In this document: positions 38,666 to 53,054 of the stretch, one piece after another
How the letters are laid out: every line of letters begins with the position of its first letter
Position numbering within the stretch: the first letter of the stretch is position 1
Source of the DNA: Uloborus plumipes
Lineage: Eukaryota > Arthropoda > Arachnida > Araneae > Uloboridae
Direction of reading: 5' to 3'
NCBI GenBank assembly: GCA_038373865.1
Contig: JAXGGA010000489.1
Coordinates: forward strand, 1 to 64,000
DNA: 64,000 bases
Translations under genes and position numbers: made by a program
Notes under the pieces: model-generated
Database searches by the model: none
What the model saw: only the letters and a program-made list of their open reading frames with translations
Told to the model about the DNA's origin: nothing

Positions 38666-38740
38666 ATTCCGCGGGATTCGAACGCGGGTCCCTTGCGACT
38701 CCAGCAGGACACGCTAACCACTAGACGCTACTTGATCATA
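38666..38740 (-). mobile_element. tRNA-like sequence (SINE head or tRNA pseudogene)
   Basis: On the minus strand there is an A box within TAGCGTCTAGTGGTTAGCG and a B box GCGTTCGAATCCCGC, separated by about 35 bases, as in tRNA genes. The anticodon arm is not convincingly folded, and there is no clear poly-T terminator right after it. It is therefore more likely a SINE head or pseudogene than a working tRNA. Confidence 0.55.
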
Positions 38741-38995
38741 TCGAGGGAGAAAAATAATACTTTAAAAGAAATTTTTTTTGCAGGAGGCGCCATCTATGAA
38801 AGACTAAGGGCGCAAATCATATCATTTTATTAGTATGAATATAATGGTTTTTTACTGAAACGCATGCAAATCTGATTAGGATCTTGGGAGAAAGAGTTGT
38901 TTAGGATAAAACCCAAAGTTTCTGCAGATATGATTCCTCCCCCCTTTCTAAAAAGCAGCAATTCACGACCTCAATTCTGAGAAATTAAGCACCTC

Positions 38996-39240
38996 CTTAA
39001 GCACTGAAATGACACCGTGATAATATTACTGTTTTTACACGTCAAATATCACGTTCCTTAAGCACTGAAATGACACCGTGATAATATTACTGTTTTTACA
39101 CGTTAAATATCACGTTCCTTAAGCACTGAAATGACACCGTTATAATATTACTGTTTTTACACGTCAAATATCACGTTCCTTAAGCACTGAAATGACACCG
39201 TGATAATATTACTGTTTTTGCACGTCGAATATGACGTTCA
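38996..39240 (+). repeat. 61-bp tandem repeat, four copies
   Basis: Units start at GCACTGAAATGACACCGTGA at 39001, 39062, 39123 and 39184, an exact 61-bp spacing. The units differ by only a few substitutions (for example GTGATAATA versus GTTATAATA). Each carries TTACTGTTTTTACACGTC and a TATCACGTTCC end. Confidence 0.95.
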
Positions 39241-39330
39241 AGGGACACTTAGCACCGTTATTTGACCAATAACACCATTTTTGCACCAAATTTGAACGTT
39301 CTGGTGCTGCTGGGGTTAAGTTATGCTTCA

Positions 39331-40920
39331 AAATCGTCTTTTTAATCTCCGGACAGCAAATGTAAGCAAATTTTGAAAACGACCCATAAGTTATTTTAAC
39401 ACTATATCGGACGATTTAGATCTTTTTAAATTCGTGTTTTAATAAAAAAATTCTTACGCTAGAGGTGACTACAGCGACAATAGGCTTGCAGCTAACGTAC
39501 TTTACAGATCTATTACAAGAAAAGGCGTGGCAGGTAACGCCAGTAAATAAATTAAATAATATTGCTAATAATATTGCCAAAGTAAAGTATTTTAATTGAT
39601 AAAAGAAATAAAAATTAAAAAGCACAAATGAGAAAGAACACTGTAGACACGTGCTTTGGCGTTACAAGGAACGCCTTTTTTCAATGAAAAATTTTGAGCT
39701 TATGGATAAAAAGACATCTTTAACGCCAAAACACGTGTGATCAGTGCTCCTAATAATTTGAACTTTTTACATTTTGTATTTGCTTTTATTTTTAAGCCCA
39801 AAGCTATTCCTGTATTTCTTATCACAAATGCTTTACCGAGACATTAAATAAATAATGTTAGCAGCGAATATAATGACTTTTATGACATTAAAGTTTAATT
39901 AATGTTTTTATTTCTGTGTTTACTCTTATCTTCTAAAAATAAACCTTCAAAAGGCGTCCTGTTCCAAAGTTTTTTTCAAAAACACTGATTTAATTTCATT
40001 GCTTTTCTTGGAACGAAACCAAATAAATGGACCAGGTTGTTTATACCCAACAATAAAGCTCACATCTAAAACATACATACATAAAAATCAACTTTGATAA
40101 GATTCCTAAGGAAAGAAAAAGATCAAGAACTGTCATTCCTCTTCTACGAGAGCAAATTTTGAGAGGAGATCTTGTAATAGTATCCTTCTCTTCTCCCTTT
40201 GCCTAAAGTTTATAAATTCAAGCGAGACATTGTTCTAAGTGTTTGAGGGAGAATTCCGTCCTTTTTATTCTATCCTCTGGGTTTTTATTGGAGTTGTTCA
40301 CTTTTCTCTTGCCCACAGGCTCATTTCCGTTGTGAATGTAATATTTAACAGGAAGTAGTTTGTGTCCTGGCGCTCCCTCGGAGTGATGGGATTCTAAAGA
40401 AAAAGCCCTACATCAATGAAGTTTTATCATTTTGGTCGGGGAGCCTTCAACAATTGAAGATTGTCAACTTAAATTCGATGGAATTTGGTACTTACGCTGG
40501 TGTCTCATAATGCAATATGAGATACTAATTTTTAAACATAGTTTAAAAAAACTAAAAAATACGCTTTTAGAATTTATCAAAACTTTCATGATACTCTGAT
40601 TTCCCTTCGATTTTCTTCTACGTTTGAATTTCTGAATATCTTCTACGTTTACATGCACTTATAATACATCAACATATAACATAGTTTAGCCTTTAGTATT
40701 AATAATAATATTAAATATATTACCTTTGTATTTGCAAAGAACGTGAATTGTATCCTTTATTTAGAGTTACATACATAAAGAACTGAAACACTTAATTAGC
40801 GAAAAATTCTAGCAATGTGCTGACAGCAATGACCGCTGAATTTTTAATTTCACATTTAAAACGGAAATAAAGTTTTTGCACACCTTTCATCAGTACGGTA
40901 CAGTTTCAGTTTATATTCTA
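39331..40920. other. A+T-rich non-coding stretch
   Basis: No gene or paired repeat recognised between the inverted-repeat element and the Helitron pair. Confidence 0.5.
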
Positions 40921-40921
40921 A

Positions 40922-42645
40922 CTAGCGGTACCCGCACGGCTTTGCCCGTGGTATAAAATTAAAAGTTCATTTGTAAAATAATTGATATAGCAGAAAAAAT
41001 GCTCTATTTTAGTTTTATTCAAATATAATTCCTTCAAAGTGATATAAAGATCTGATATAGACCCCACACTACTTAATTTTACGTGTAAATTTCTTAGTAG
41101 ATGCCTTAAGTGCTAAAATTGTGCTTGGAGTGAGCAAGATAACAATTCAAACATTTGTATCCCTAGTTTGCTACGAAACAATGCAAAAAAATGTTTTACA
41201 ATGATTAATCTCCTAAATATCGTCGATTTTAACATCAGTCAGTGGATTTTTCGCAAAATATCGCCAACAGCGCCAAATTGAACCTAAATCAAAAAAAAAA
41301 AAATAAAAAAAATCGCCAATTGGCGTCAAATACTTGGCGATCAAAAGCTTGGCGATATATCGCCAAGTGGTCGCGCCAATTCATATCACTTTTGTTAACC
41401 AATTCATATCACCTTGCATTGAAAACACTGATTTACCCGATAAATGGGGTAAAACACCCCCTTGGAACATTCGAATGCAACCCCAAGGGAGATGGACAAA
41501 AATAAGCCAAAAGAGAAAATAAGAACAATTTTGTTGATAACAGGAACCAACAGAAATATTACCAAAGTTTAAAAGAAGAAAGTTTTCTTTCCTAGCTTAA
41601 AAAACAAAACAATACATTTTCCGAAATGAAACACTTTAAAAAAACGATGCAATATCGCAATTGATACGATATTTCGTTAATCTGTGCTTTAGGTACCCTT
41701 TTCTCGCTAAATGAACGATAGGCGCGCCAAGCGTGGTAACCCTAGCTATTTTGCGTAGTTGACTTTTTGAAAACGCGCCAAGCAGGGTCCCAAAGCATCT
41801 TCACCGGGAAAAAGACAGGGTTGCCAGAGAATTGGAACAAAAAAAATACTATGCCTCCTCTAAAAAAAATATTACAACATACTACTGTTTCCAAACGTTG
41901 CCAAACTCAATGTTGCTGAAATGCGAAATCTATGAAAATGAAAAAAAAAAAAAAAAAAAATCCGCCAAATCTTTTAATTAAGTCATTAGTGTATTGGAAA
42001 CAGGGTTGTCAGAAAAATACTACGCTCCTTATTTGGGCCGAAAAAATACTACCGTAGAATCAAAAATACTACGTCTGGCCGTAGCCTACGAAGATTGACG
42101 CTGGCAACCGTGGAAAAAGAACGGAACAAAAATAAGTATGAGCACGTAACCATAGTAACAACATGAAAAGTTGATTGCCGTTGATAAAATAATTCATTTT
42201 ATCTCTCTTTTCAGACAAATTTTTTTCTAGAGCTCAACCATTTTAGAATCGTTTGGCTTGCTTTACTGAAGGTAAGCCTTGAATTTCGGGATTCTAAAAA
42301 CAATTGTTACAGCTCTCCTGATGATCGTAGAAACTTCGAAAAAACTTCATTTTGTGCAGAAAATTTCAAGCTTTCGAATGACATAAGACTTGAAAATGTG
42401 TGTGAAATATTTCTTCCCTATTTTATCGAATTTCCGCTAAGAATTCGAATAGAAAAAGAACGAAATGGAATTTTCGAAAAAACGCTTCGAGGTGCAGAAC
42501 TACATGCTACAAACTAATTTTGTACCAAGTGGCATGAAAATCGTCCGAACGGTTTTGGCGCTACGCGCGTAACAGACAGACAGAAGGAAAGACAGAAGGA
42601 CAGAAAGAAAGAGAGACAAACCTTCAGCTTTATTATTAGTAGAGA
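40922..42645 (-). mobile_element. non-autonomous Helitron-like element, copy 1 (minus)
   Basis: Read on the minus strand it starts TCTCTACTAATAATAAAGC after a host A and ends in a hairpin CACGGGCAAAGCCGTG, then CGGGTACCGCTAG before a host T. A 5' TC, a 3' CTAG preceded by a short G+C hairpin, and insertion between A and T without target duplication are Helitron hallmarks. It has no Rep/helicase frame. The interior has a GACAGACAGAAGG microsatellite near its 5' end and TTGGCGATAT/ATCGCCAA palindromic words (41320-41385). Confidence 0.8.
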
Positions 42646-42740
42646 TTTCCTATCAAAGCAAAAGCAAGATGAAAAAAATGCATGATAGGTGGCTTAATTC
42701 ATTGCTAAGTCCGAAGAAAGAGCAAACATCTCTATCTCTA
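42646..42740. other. 95-bp spacer between the two Helitron-like copies
   Basis: Sequence unrelated to the arms, ending with CTATCTCTA repeats just before the second element. It forms the loop of the 3.5-kb palindrome. Confidence 0.7.
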
Positions 42741-44459
42741 TCTCTACTAATAATAAAGCTGAAGGTTTGTCTTTCTTTCTTTCTTTCTTTCCTTCTGTCT
42801 GTCTGTTACGAGCGTAGCGCCAAAACCGCTCGGTCGATTTTCATGCCACTTGGCACAAAATTAGTTTGTAGCATGAAGTTTTGCACCTCGAAGCCATTTT
42901 TCGAAAATTCCATTTCGTTCTTTTTCAATTCGAATTCTTAGCGGAAATTTGATAAAATACGGAAGAAATATTTCATACACATTTTCAAGTCTTATGTCAT
43001 TAGTAAGCTTGAAATTTTCTGCACAAAATGAAGTTTTTTCGAAGTTTCTACGATCATCAGGAGAGCTGTAACAATTGTTTTTAGAATCCCGGAATTCAAG
43101 GCTTACCTTCAATAAAGCAAGCCGAACGATTCTAAAATGGTTCAGCTCGAGAATAAAATTTGTTTGAAAAGAGAGATAAAATGAATTATTTTATCAACGG
43201 AAATCAACTTTTCATGTTGTTACCATGGTTACGTGTTTATACTTATTTTTGTTTCGTTCTTTTTCCAGCGTTGCCAGACGTAGTATTTTTTCGGCCCAAA
43301 TAAGGAGCGTAGTATTTTTCTGGCAACCCTATTTCCAATATACTTTAATGACTTAATCAAAGATTTGGCGGATTTTTTTTTTTTTTTTCATTTTCATAGA
43401 TTTCGCATTTTAGCAATATTGATTTTGGTAAAGTTTGGAAACAGTAGTATTTTGTAGTATTTTTTAGAGGAGACGTAGTATTTTTTTGTTTCAATTCTCT
43501 GGCATCCCTGACTTTTTCCCGGTGAAAATGTGCTTTGGGACCCTACTTGGCGCGTTTTCAAAAAGTCACCAACTGGCGCGTTTTTGCGTGTCTCGCGGAA
43601 TTGAAAGCTCCGAGAGAGACTATGCAAAATAGTCAGAGTTACCACGCTTGGCACGCCTATTGCCCATTTAGCGAGAAAAGCACAGATTAACCAAATATCG
43701 TATCAATTGCGATATTGCATCGTTATTTTTAAAGTGTTTCATTTCGGAAAATGTGTTGTTTTGTTTTTTAAGCTAGGAAAGAAAACTTTCTTCTTCTTTT
43801 AAACTTTGGTAAGATTTCTGTTGGCTTCTGTGAGCAACAAAATTGCTTTTATTTTCTCTTTTGGCTTATTTTCGTGCATCTCCCCTTGGGGTTGCATTTG
43901 AATGTTCCAAGGGGGTGTTTTACCCCTTTTATGGAGTAAATCAGTGTTCATTTCATTGCAGATAAAAGTGATATGAATTGGCACGACCACTTGGCGATGT
44001 ATCGCCAAGCTTTTGGTCGCCAAGTATTTGCCGCCAATTTGGCGACATATCACCAAGTTGGCGAAAAAAATGTTTTCTTTTTTTAATTTGGACTCAATTT
44101 GGCGCTATTGGCGATATTTTGCGAAAAATCCACTGAATAATGTTAAAATATGCGATATTTAGGGAATTAATCATTGTAGAACATTTTTTTTGCATTGTTT
44201 CGTTGCAAACTAGGGATATAAATGTTTGAACTGTTTTCTTGCTCACTCCAAGCACTATTTTAGCACTTAAGGGATCTACTAAGAAATTTACACGTATAAA
44301 ATAAGTAGCTTGGGATCCATACCAGATTTTTATATCATACTTTAAAGGAAAAGTTAGTTGAATTATAACTAAAATAGAGCATTTTTACTCCTATATCAAT
44401 TATTTTACAAATGAACTTTTAATTTTATACCACGGGCAAAGCCGTGCGGGTAGCGCTAG
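42741..44459 (+). mobile_element. non-autonomous Helitron-like element, copy 2 (plus)
   Basis: It starts TCTCTACTAATAATAAAGC after an A and ends with hairpin CACGGGCAAAGCCGTG (44431-44446), then CGGGTAGCGCTAG before T (44460). It is a full-length inverted sister of 40922-42645 (1719 versus 1724 bp), with many small differences, so the two probably inserted separately rather than arising by a recent duplication. It carries a CTTT/CTGT microsatellite near the 5' end and TTGGCG-type repeats at 43980-44115. No Rep/helicase, so it must be mobilised in trans. Confidence 0.8.
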
Positions 44460-44466
44460 TAAATAA

Positions 44467-44655
44467 AATAAAATAAGTATCGAAAAATTAAAAATTGGGC
44501 TTTAAAACCAGGAAGAAATGTCTGTCGACCTGTTTGTCCCCTCTAATACCTTTTGAGTGAACAGTTCCATTTAAACAGATTTTTTCTTGTTTGAAAAATC
44601 TTTGACAAAATACCTCATTCTCGTATTTGACGTTTTGATTCGTACACTTTTTCTT
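44467..44655 (+). repeat. third, degenerate fragment of the minisatellite element
   Basis: ATCGAAAAATTAAAAATT, then a TGTCGACCTGTTTGTCCCC stretch and a single CTAATACCTTTTGAGTGAAC-type unit repeat the order of 33200-33470, though diverged. It is truncated after about one unit and directly follows the Helitron-like copy. Confidence 0.6.
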
Positions 44656-45278
44656 CACTTTTTAACATATGTTGAGATGCAATAATAATAAATATTTACG
44701 CAATAAATATTTCCCGTTTGAACATTTTAGAGAAAGGATTACAGTTGTCTTTATGATTAGTGTTTATGAAATTCACGATTTCGTCTACAAAGAAGAAACA
44801 CGTACTAAGGTAGGCAAAAAGCGAAACCTATAAATATGTCCGAGCAGTTTCTTGCTTTGCCCTCTACAGGAGCTAAAGACGTAGGAGATAAAATACCATC
44901 TTAAACTCCTGAAGATTTTTGCGTCAGTAGGAGTTTTCCAGTATTTCTTGAATAAAGAAAGGAGGAAATGTTAAGTTTTCAATTGATAGCGTTCTTCAAA
45001 TTTCAGTAAATATTCCACTAAAACTTCTTTCGTCAATAAGTTTCGATCATCAGTTAATTTAATACAAAAGGTGTAAATAATTCAAATAATAGTGCTTGTG
45101 TCCACACTTTTAGTATATTTCAAAAGTTTAGTATCAGTAAAAAACGTCAATGTTCTAAAATAATTTTGAGTTGTAATCATTAAGTCAATTAATGCACCTT
45201 CAATTTTATTTTTATTTTTTAAATCTCCAGTTTGTTGTTTTTATGCTCAATAGTTTAACAAAATATTTTTCCCCCAAC

Positions 45279-45281
<3 letters not shown>

Positions 45282-45328
<47 letters not shown>
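45282..45328. repeat. poly-A run
   Basis: 47 consecutive A. Such a run may be the tail of a retrocopy, but no retroelement body is recognisable beside it; the exact length is unreliable in most assemblies. Confidence 0.9.
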
Positions 45329-45331
<3 letters not shown>

Positions 45332-45560
45332 TTAAATGATATTGTTGACATTGTATGCCCAGTGATCGAAATATTATGAAGGTAACATAAAAATTGGGTC
45401 TATAGTAAATGTAAAAAATGATATATATATTTAAGATATTGCAGATTAAATATAAAAATAAATAAATTAAAAAATAAAGCAATGTTTATCTTGCGAAAAT
45501 GTTATTCCTCAGAAAATCAGACTTGTCAGGCACCTGGCAGCTATATACTTTGCATCAAAA

Positions 45561-45667
<107 letters not shown>

Positions 45668-48439
45668 AAAAACTTGTGCATTACACGTTTTCAATTAAAA
45701 AATTAAACTGTCATGAGCAGGACAAACGTCTGCTTGCCCTTGGAATGCCCCACATATCTATAAACCTTCTTAGTTTTTCAATACGTATTATGACAAAACA
45801 AAAAGCAGTTATTTTACATTAAGTAATTTCAAGTGTGACTATTGTCGTTTTATCACCTACAAGCAGAGTGTTCTTAGGTATATTCTTAAGTAAAATTAGT
45901 AAGGCCCTACAGGAAATTACATAATTTCTTCGCTTTAAAGGATATAAGGGAATTGAGACAAAAGGAATAGGGGAATCTTCGCTGGGCAACTTCTTGCAAC
46001 TTTTTTTTATCATTTCTAACTAAGCCATCGAAAATTCACCTTTAACTCGTAATGAACAAAACAAATTAGAAACCGTGTTTTCCAAAAGTGTAGTTGAGGG
46101 TTTTTTTTTTGTTTTTGTTTTTCCTATTACTAAAAATTCATGTACCATTATGCAATAACCAGGTACCCGGGTAACCATTATTGCTTTTCGTTTTCATGGA
46201 AAAGGGCAATGATTATTATTATTATTAGTAAAAATATTTCCAGAATGAGTATTAGAATTTAGAAGTAGTGCACGAAGTAACCAATCGTTTATGAAATTTA
46301 TTTTTTAGCAATATAGCTAGATGGGGAAAACTCGACTTGCAGTTTCTATGATTTTAGCCGCCTCACTCATATTTTAATTGCTTTGTAACATCTATTGGTA
46401 AAACGCTTAAAAAATAAAATCTGCCAAATTATTGTCTAGATATGCGAAGTTAAGAACTAAGAGTCTTTAAACTATTTAGGGGAATAATGTATTCACGTCT
46501 AACATAATCCAAAGTTCTATTGGTGAAGTTCCGACGCATAATAGCTTAGAAGCATGTAAGCAATATTTAAAAGGAAAATGGAGCATTTTTGAGCCATAAA
46601 AAAAGGAATTTGAAATCTTTAACAGCCACTTCTTCGGAAAAAATGTTAGTTAAGAGTTTAATTTTAGCGAAAAAATAATGATGTTTGATATGAAAAGTAT
46701 TGCACAAATTTTAATTAAAAAATCTAATTTTGGTGGTTAACCATCAATTTGCGCAAGTGAAAAATTTAAGAACCGACAAGAAATATATACATATATTTAA
46801 GCAGCAAATTAAAGTAGCAATATTTTAAATAATTTAACACAACTTCAAAGAAAACAAATATGAAGCAAAACAATAAAATAAACATTTTTCCAGCTAAGAT
46901 AACGTAGTTCACTTAGAGATGATTTTAGCAAAGGAATAATTTTTTCAGCATTTTTTCTTTTTGTAAAAGCCGGGAAAAAGTTTCCTATTCACGCTCTCAG
47001 TAACTGTCCTATTTGAGCAGAGATCAACTCCATCAAAAATCCCAATTTCTAAAACGAATTTAAAACAGAAATACACGATGAAAAATTCACAAAACAGTAA
47101 TATAACAAATAATTAATTGCTATGCGCAAATCATGTCTGAGAAAAAATGCTTTAAATATCCGTGCACGCTTTCAAAAAGGATTTTAAGATATCTACCTTC
47201 CCCCTGTAAATATCAATATTTTAAGCATGTTTGTTTGAAAAATATATTCATTTGATTGATTTTTTGCATTAAAGTAGTCCCATTGCATTCACATACAAAA
47301 CAAAGTTGTTTTTTTGAAACAGTGAAGTAGTAACGTATCAGAGCAGCATTATTTGACTCAAGACTTCTATAGGAATTCCTTCATTCATTCCAAAATGCAA
47401 GTAAAGCGAGTAAATTTCTGGAACAATTCACACAATGATTATTTAACAAATTATCCTAGCGGGCTTGCACCAAATCAGAGTGTGTTCCATAACGAGACTG
47501 AAAAATTCTAAACTCAAGAGCAATTTTCTGCAGTCAAAGCAAATCAGCTTACCGCAGTTGCACCCAATCTACGTCACAAAAATTTTAAATACTGAACTTA
47601 CTATCTACGACGGAGTTTTAGAAGTATCATTTTCAACTGGAATCCAGGAATTTCAATTTGATGATAAGTTAAAACTCGTTTATGACATTTGAATTTTCAG
47701 AAATTAAAGCATTTTTATTTCCAGAAGATTGTATATATATATTTTATTTGATATTTTTTTCAATTTTCCAATTAACTTTTAACTTAAAAGTAATCATTCG
47801 ATGATCATATTAGGCAGATTTTAAAATTCCACTTCCAAAAACGTTTTCTTTTGTTAAAAGGCAATTAAATAATTTAAATATAGTATGTTTTATGGGCTTT
47901 TTAATTCAATAATTTATTTTTCTATTTGTTTCCAAGTGCATGTACCAAGCGTGAATTACGGCATTATTTTTTTCAATATTTTCCAGCCCGCTTTATCATT
48001 CACGCAAATACACTTGATCGAACTAAAAATTATCAACAAAAATAATAAGGCTTACTTACCCCTTTTTGCTGAAGATCAAACCTGCAAGTCCTGAAATGAA
48101 GGCGCTAAAACTTGCCTCTTTAACATCTGTGACAGGAAGAGGTATATTTTAGGCTTACTGAACTCTTCATTATAGTCTTTATTTTGAAGCACACTCAAAA
48201 ACTTAGAAACACAAATTATGCAGCACAAGAAATTCAATTCGGAATCAACAAGCGATTCCAGAATTTTCAGTTGTGACGGAAGTTACAACCAATAAAACAA
48301 TGGGAATTGAGATTACGAGACTGATGAGCTACTAAACTACGCTATAACGCATTTTGCCGGCAACGATAATCGAAGCCGTTCCGTTTGGGGCTATATGCCC
48401 AGGTTTTTTGATGAGGACTACAATCTAGTGTCTTGCCTC

Positions 48440-48603
48440 CATTACACATGATTTTTATTACATATATCTTGTACAGACAATGTATGAATGAGTTGCAACA
48501 CAAAGGAAGGAGAGTACATCCGGAGCGGGGGTGGGAGTCGAACCCACCGTCTCGGAGTTATCGGCTACACGCCTTAGACCGCTCGGCCACTGAGACCCCG
48601 TCA
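48440..48603 (-). mobile_element. tRNA-Leu-like SINE (minus strand)
   Basis: On the minus strand the head reads GTGGCCGAGCGGTCTAAGGC (A box and D arm typical of tRNA-Leu/Ser class II). It is followed about 27 bases later by GGTGGGTTCGACTCCCACC (perfect T arm with B box). The anticodon stem and variable arm are degenerate. Immediately after comes CGGATGTACTCTCC, the body motif shared with the other SINE copies. The body fades toward 48440. It is not a functional tRNA. Confidence 0.7.
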
Positions 48604-48864
48604 TCGAAGCCAAGACATCGACAAATACTTCTATCCTGCTGCCAACAAAATACTACAATTAACATCTATTGCTAGCAACAATGAATCTGAAATGAAAAAT
48701 TTGAATCAAACATAAAGCCAGATTATATAAACTGACTTATTGGGAAAAATAAAGAGCTAGACACTGCTTTTGAAACAAACAAAAAATTTAACATTGGAGC
48801 TTAGGCAAGAAAGCCAAATATGTGTTAGCTAAAAGACCATTAAAAAGCTAAAAGACCCGTTCTC

Positions 48865-49112
<248 letters not shown>

Positions 49113-49181
49113 TGAAGTGACAAAAGTCATGGGATAGCAATATGCAAATTTTCAGATGGCAGTAGCATCGCATAGAACAGG

Positions 49182-49187
49182 TATAAA
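49182..49187 (+). promoter_or_regulatory. TATA-box-like site of the Tc1 transposase
   Basis: TATAAA in GGTATAAATGC, 63 bp before the transposase ATG and inside the element. Its position suits the element's own promoter, but no transcript start is visible from sequence alone. Confidence 0.4.
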
Positions 49188-49249
49188 TGCGCAGTGCTTT
49201 TACAGAGCTTTCATTTCTGTTCAAGTTATTCATGTGAAGAGGTTTTAAC

Positions 49250-50296
49250 GTGATGATGACCGCACGACGTGAATTAACAGACTTTGAACGCGGAATGTTA
49301 GTTGGAGCTAGACGCATGGGTCATGCCATTTCGGAAATCGTTAGAGAATTCAACATTCCCAGATCCACTGTGTCAAGAGTGTGCCGAGAGTATGAAATTT
49401 CAGGCATAACATCCCACCATGGACAGCGCAGTGGTCGACCGCCTGCACTTAAAGATCGAGACCGGCGACGTCTGCAAAGAGTCGTAAATTCTAACAGACA
49501 AGCAACACTGCGTCAAATCACCGTAGAAATCAATGTGGGACGTACAATGGACGTGTCTGCTAGAACTGTGCGGAGAAATTTGGATTTCTTGGGCTATTCC
49601 AGCAGAAGACCGACTCGAGTGCCTTTACTGACAGAACGACATCGCTTGCAGCGACTCTCGTGGGCACGTGAGCATATCGGTTGGTCCCTAGATGAATGGA
49701 AAACCGTGGCCTGGTCCGATGAGTCACGATTTCAGCTGGTAAGAGCCGATGGTAGGGTTCGAGTGTGGCGCAGACCCCACGAAGCCATGGACCCAAACTG
49801 TCAGCAAGGCACTGTTCAAGCTGGTGGTGGCTCCGTAATGGTGTGGGCTGTTTTTTCATGGCATGGACTTGGTCCTCTAGTGCGACTGGACCGAACATTG
49901 ACTGGAAATGCTTATGTGCAGCTACTTGGAGATCACTTGCAGCCATTCATGGACTTCATGTACCCAAACAACGATGGGATTTTTATGGATGACAATGCGC
50001 CATGTCACCGGGCTACAACTGTTCGCAATTGGTTTGAAGAAAATTCTGGACAATTCCAACGAATGATTTGGCCACCTAGATCGCCCGACATGAATCCCAT
50101 TGAGCATTTATGGGACACCATCGAGAGGTCTGTTCGTGCCCAAAATCCTGCCCCATCAACGCTTTCACAATTATGGACGTCTATCGAGACAGCATGGCTC
50201 AATATTCCTGCAGAAGACTTCCAACGACTTGTTGAGTCCATGCCACGTCGAGTTGTTGCACTTCGCCGGGTAAAAGGAGGGCCGACACGATATTAA
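49250..50296 (+). CDS. Tc1/mariner transposase, DD36E spacing
   Basis: This 348-residue protein has the usual length for a Tc1 transposase, the nuclear enzyme that binds its TIRs and moves the element by cut and paste into TA sites. The N-terminus (about residues 5-120) has two helix-turn-helix DNA-binding units, with [20 protein letters not shown] and later [10 protein letters not shown], and a GRPP linker motif between them. The DDE catalytic core has D157 (in AWSDESRF), D248 (in FMDDNAPCH) and E285 (in [11 protein letters not shown]). There are 36 residues between D248 and E285, whereas classic Tc1 has 34; the extra two lie in the [11 protein letters not shown] segment. All three catalytic residues are present and there is no internal stop. 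The start was taken as the first ATG; the overlapping second and third residues are also Met. A DD36E group called Incomer is known, but I have not compared sequences. Confidence 0.93.
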   Translation: MMMTARRELTDFERGMLVGARRMGHAISEIVREFNIPRSTVSRVCREYEISGITSHHGQRSGRPPALKDRDRRRLQRVVNSNRQATLRQITVEINVGRTMDVSARTVRRNLDFLGYSSRRPTRVPLLTERHRLQRLSWAREHIGWSLDEWKTVAWSDESRFQLVRADGRVRVWRRPHEAMDPNCQQGTVQAGGGSVMVWAVFSWHGLGPLVRLDRTLTGNAYVQLLGDHLQPFMDFMYPNNDGIFMDDNAPCHRATTVRNWFEENSGQFQRMIWPPRSPDMNPIEHLWDTIERSVRAQNPAPSTLSQLWTSIETAWLNIPAEDFQRLVESMPRRVVALRRVKGGPTRY

Positions 50297-50324
50297 GAGG
50301 TATCCCATGACTTTTGTCACTTCA

Positions 50325-52329
<2,005 letters not shown>

Positions 52330-52342
52330 TATATATATATAT

Positions 52343-52957
52343 TGTTACAAATCTTGTAAATAGTTGTTGTTTTTCCTGCCTTGCATCATTTTCATTAGTT
52401 TTGGTTTTATCTGACGTCATGTTGCAAAAGTATCTGAAGATATCACTTTTATCACTTGTATACCGGCCCCGTAACACTTTGTAGTTTTTACACTTGCCCT
52501 AACTTTAATAAGCGTGAAGACATTTTCGCTCGGAGTGGTGTTTTTCTTTTTATTTCTAGCGTTTTCTTGAATGAATTGTTTAAAGTTATGAATGATTTGG
52601 AATATTCCAGATATTACTAGAAAGTTGTCGGGAATTCTTTCCGTGTATAAATAGCTGGCCTTGAACACAAGTCAGTCAGTTATTTTCAGATTTGATTCTG
52701 GTGACTCGTTTTTCATCCGCTTGGGCGGATGGTTGTTTTGCTTTTGTAATTGCTTAATTACTGTTCACGTTTGATACGTGGTGCTGAGTTACTGTTGAGA
52801 GTACAGTGTACTGTTGGCTGCCTAATTGCTGATGTTTAGCAATTGTTTTCTGCTCTTATTGTAAATAGTGTACATACTTGTAAATAAATTTATAGTTACT
52901 TCCTCAAGATTGGAATGCTCATTTGAAGAAAGTTGAAGGTGCTACGGACTCGTTACA
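52343..52957 (+). repeat. 5' LTR of the gypsy element
   Basis: Starts TGTTACAAATC and ends CTCGTTACA. It contains a CRE-like TGACGTCA (52412-52419), TATAAATAG (52646-52654), a TCAGTCAGT initiator about 30 bp downstream (52672-52680), and AATAAA (52883-52888). These fit the U3-R-U5 order. The upper boundary is set by identity with the 3' LTR. Confidence 0.95.
52646..52680 (+). promoter_or_regulatory. LTR core promoter (TATA plus initiator)
   Basis: TATAAATAG followed at about +30 by TCAGTCAGT, which matches the arthropod initiator consensus TCAGT. The spacing supports transcription start near 52673-52677, making this the start of R. The same pair is in the 3' LTR at 58282-58316. Confidence 0.65.
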
Positions 52958-52961
52958 ATTT

Positions 52962-52979
52962 TGGCGCCCAACGTGGGGC
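52962..52979 (+). other. primer-binding site, tRNA-Lys(CUU) type
   Basis: TGGCGCCCAACGTGGGGC starts four bases after the 5' LTR and is complementary to the 3' 18 bases of animal tRNA-Lys(CUU), CCA included, as I recall that sequence. Minus-strand DNA synthesis would begin here. Confidence 0.85.
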
Positions 52980-53054
52980 ATCTTCAAGGACTTTCTTGGA
53001 ATTACCTGTGAACTTGGACTTTTCTTCCTAAGGACTTTTTGACTTCGGAATTTT

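Larger units (their letters stand above)
38238..39330. mobile_element. inverted-repeat element with 61-bp tandem array
   Basis: The left end reads TGAAGCATAAC, then CCCAAGCAGCAC and GCGTTCAAAAC. The right end, inverted, reads TGAAGCATAAC, then CCCCAGCAGCACCAG and ACGTTCAAAT. The imperfect inverted ends span about 45 bp. GTTCAAAACACGTTCT recurs at 38269 and 38316. A tRNA-like sequence (38666-38740) and a 61-bp tandem array lie inside. No transposase and no clear TSD; superfamily unknown. Confidence 0.6.

Noticed and set aside
38666..38740. Functional tRNA gene
   Set aside because: A and B boxes are present but no convincing anticodon arm or terminator.
38996..39240. CRISPR array
   Set aside because: The 61-bp units are contiguous with no unique spacers, in a eukaryotic context; an ordinary tandem repeat.
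48510..48600. Functional tRNA-Leu gene on the minus strand
   Set aside because: The D and T arms are good, but the anticodon and variable arms are broken and the acceptor stem has a mismatch. A SINE body motif follows directly, so it is a SINE head.
49560..50241. Minus-strand frames opposite the Tc1 transposase
   Set aside because: Antisense shadows of the transposase.
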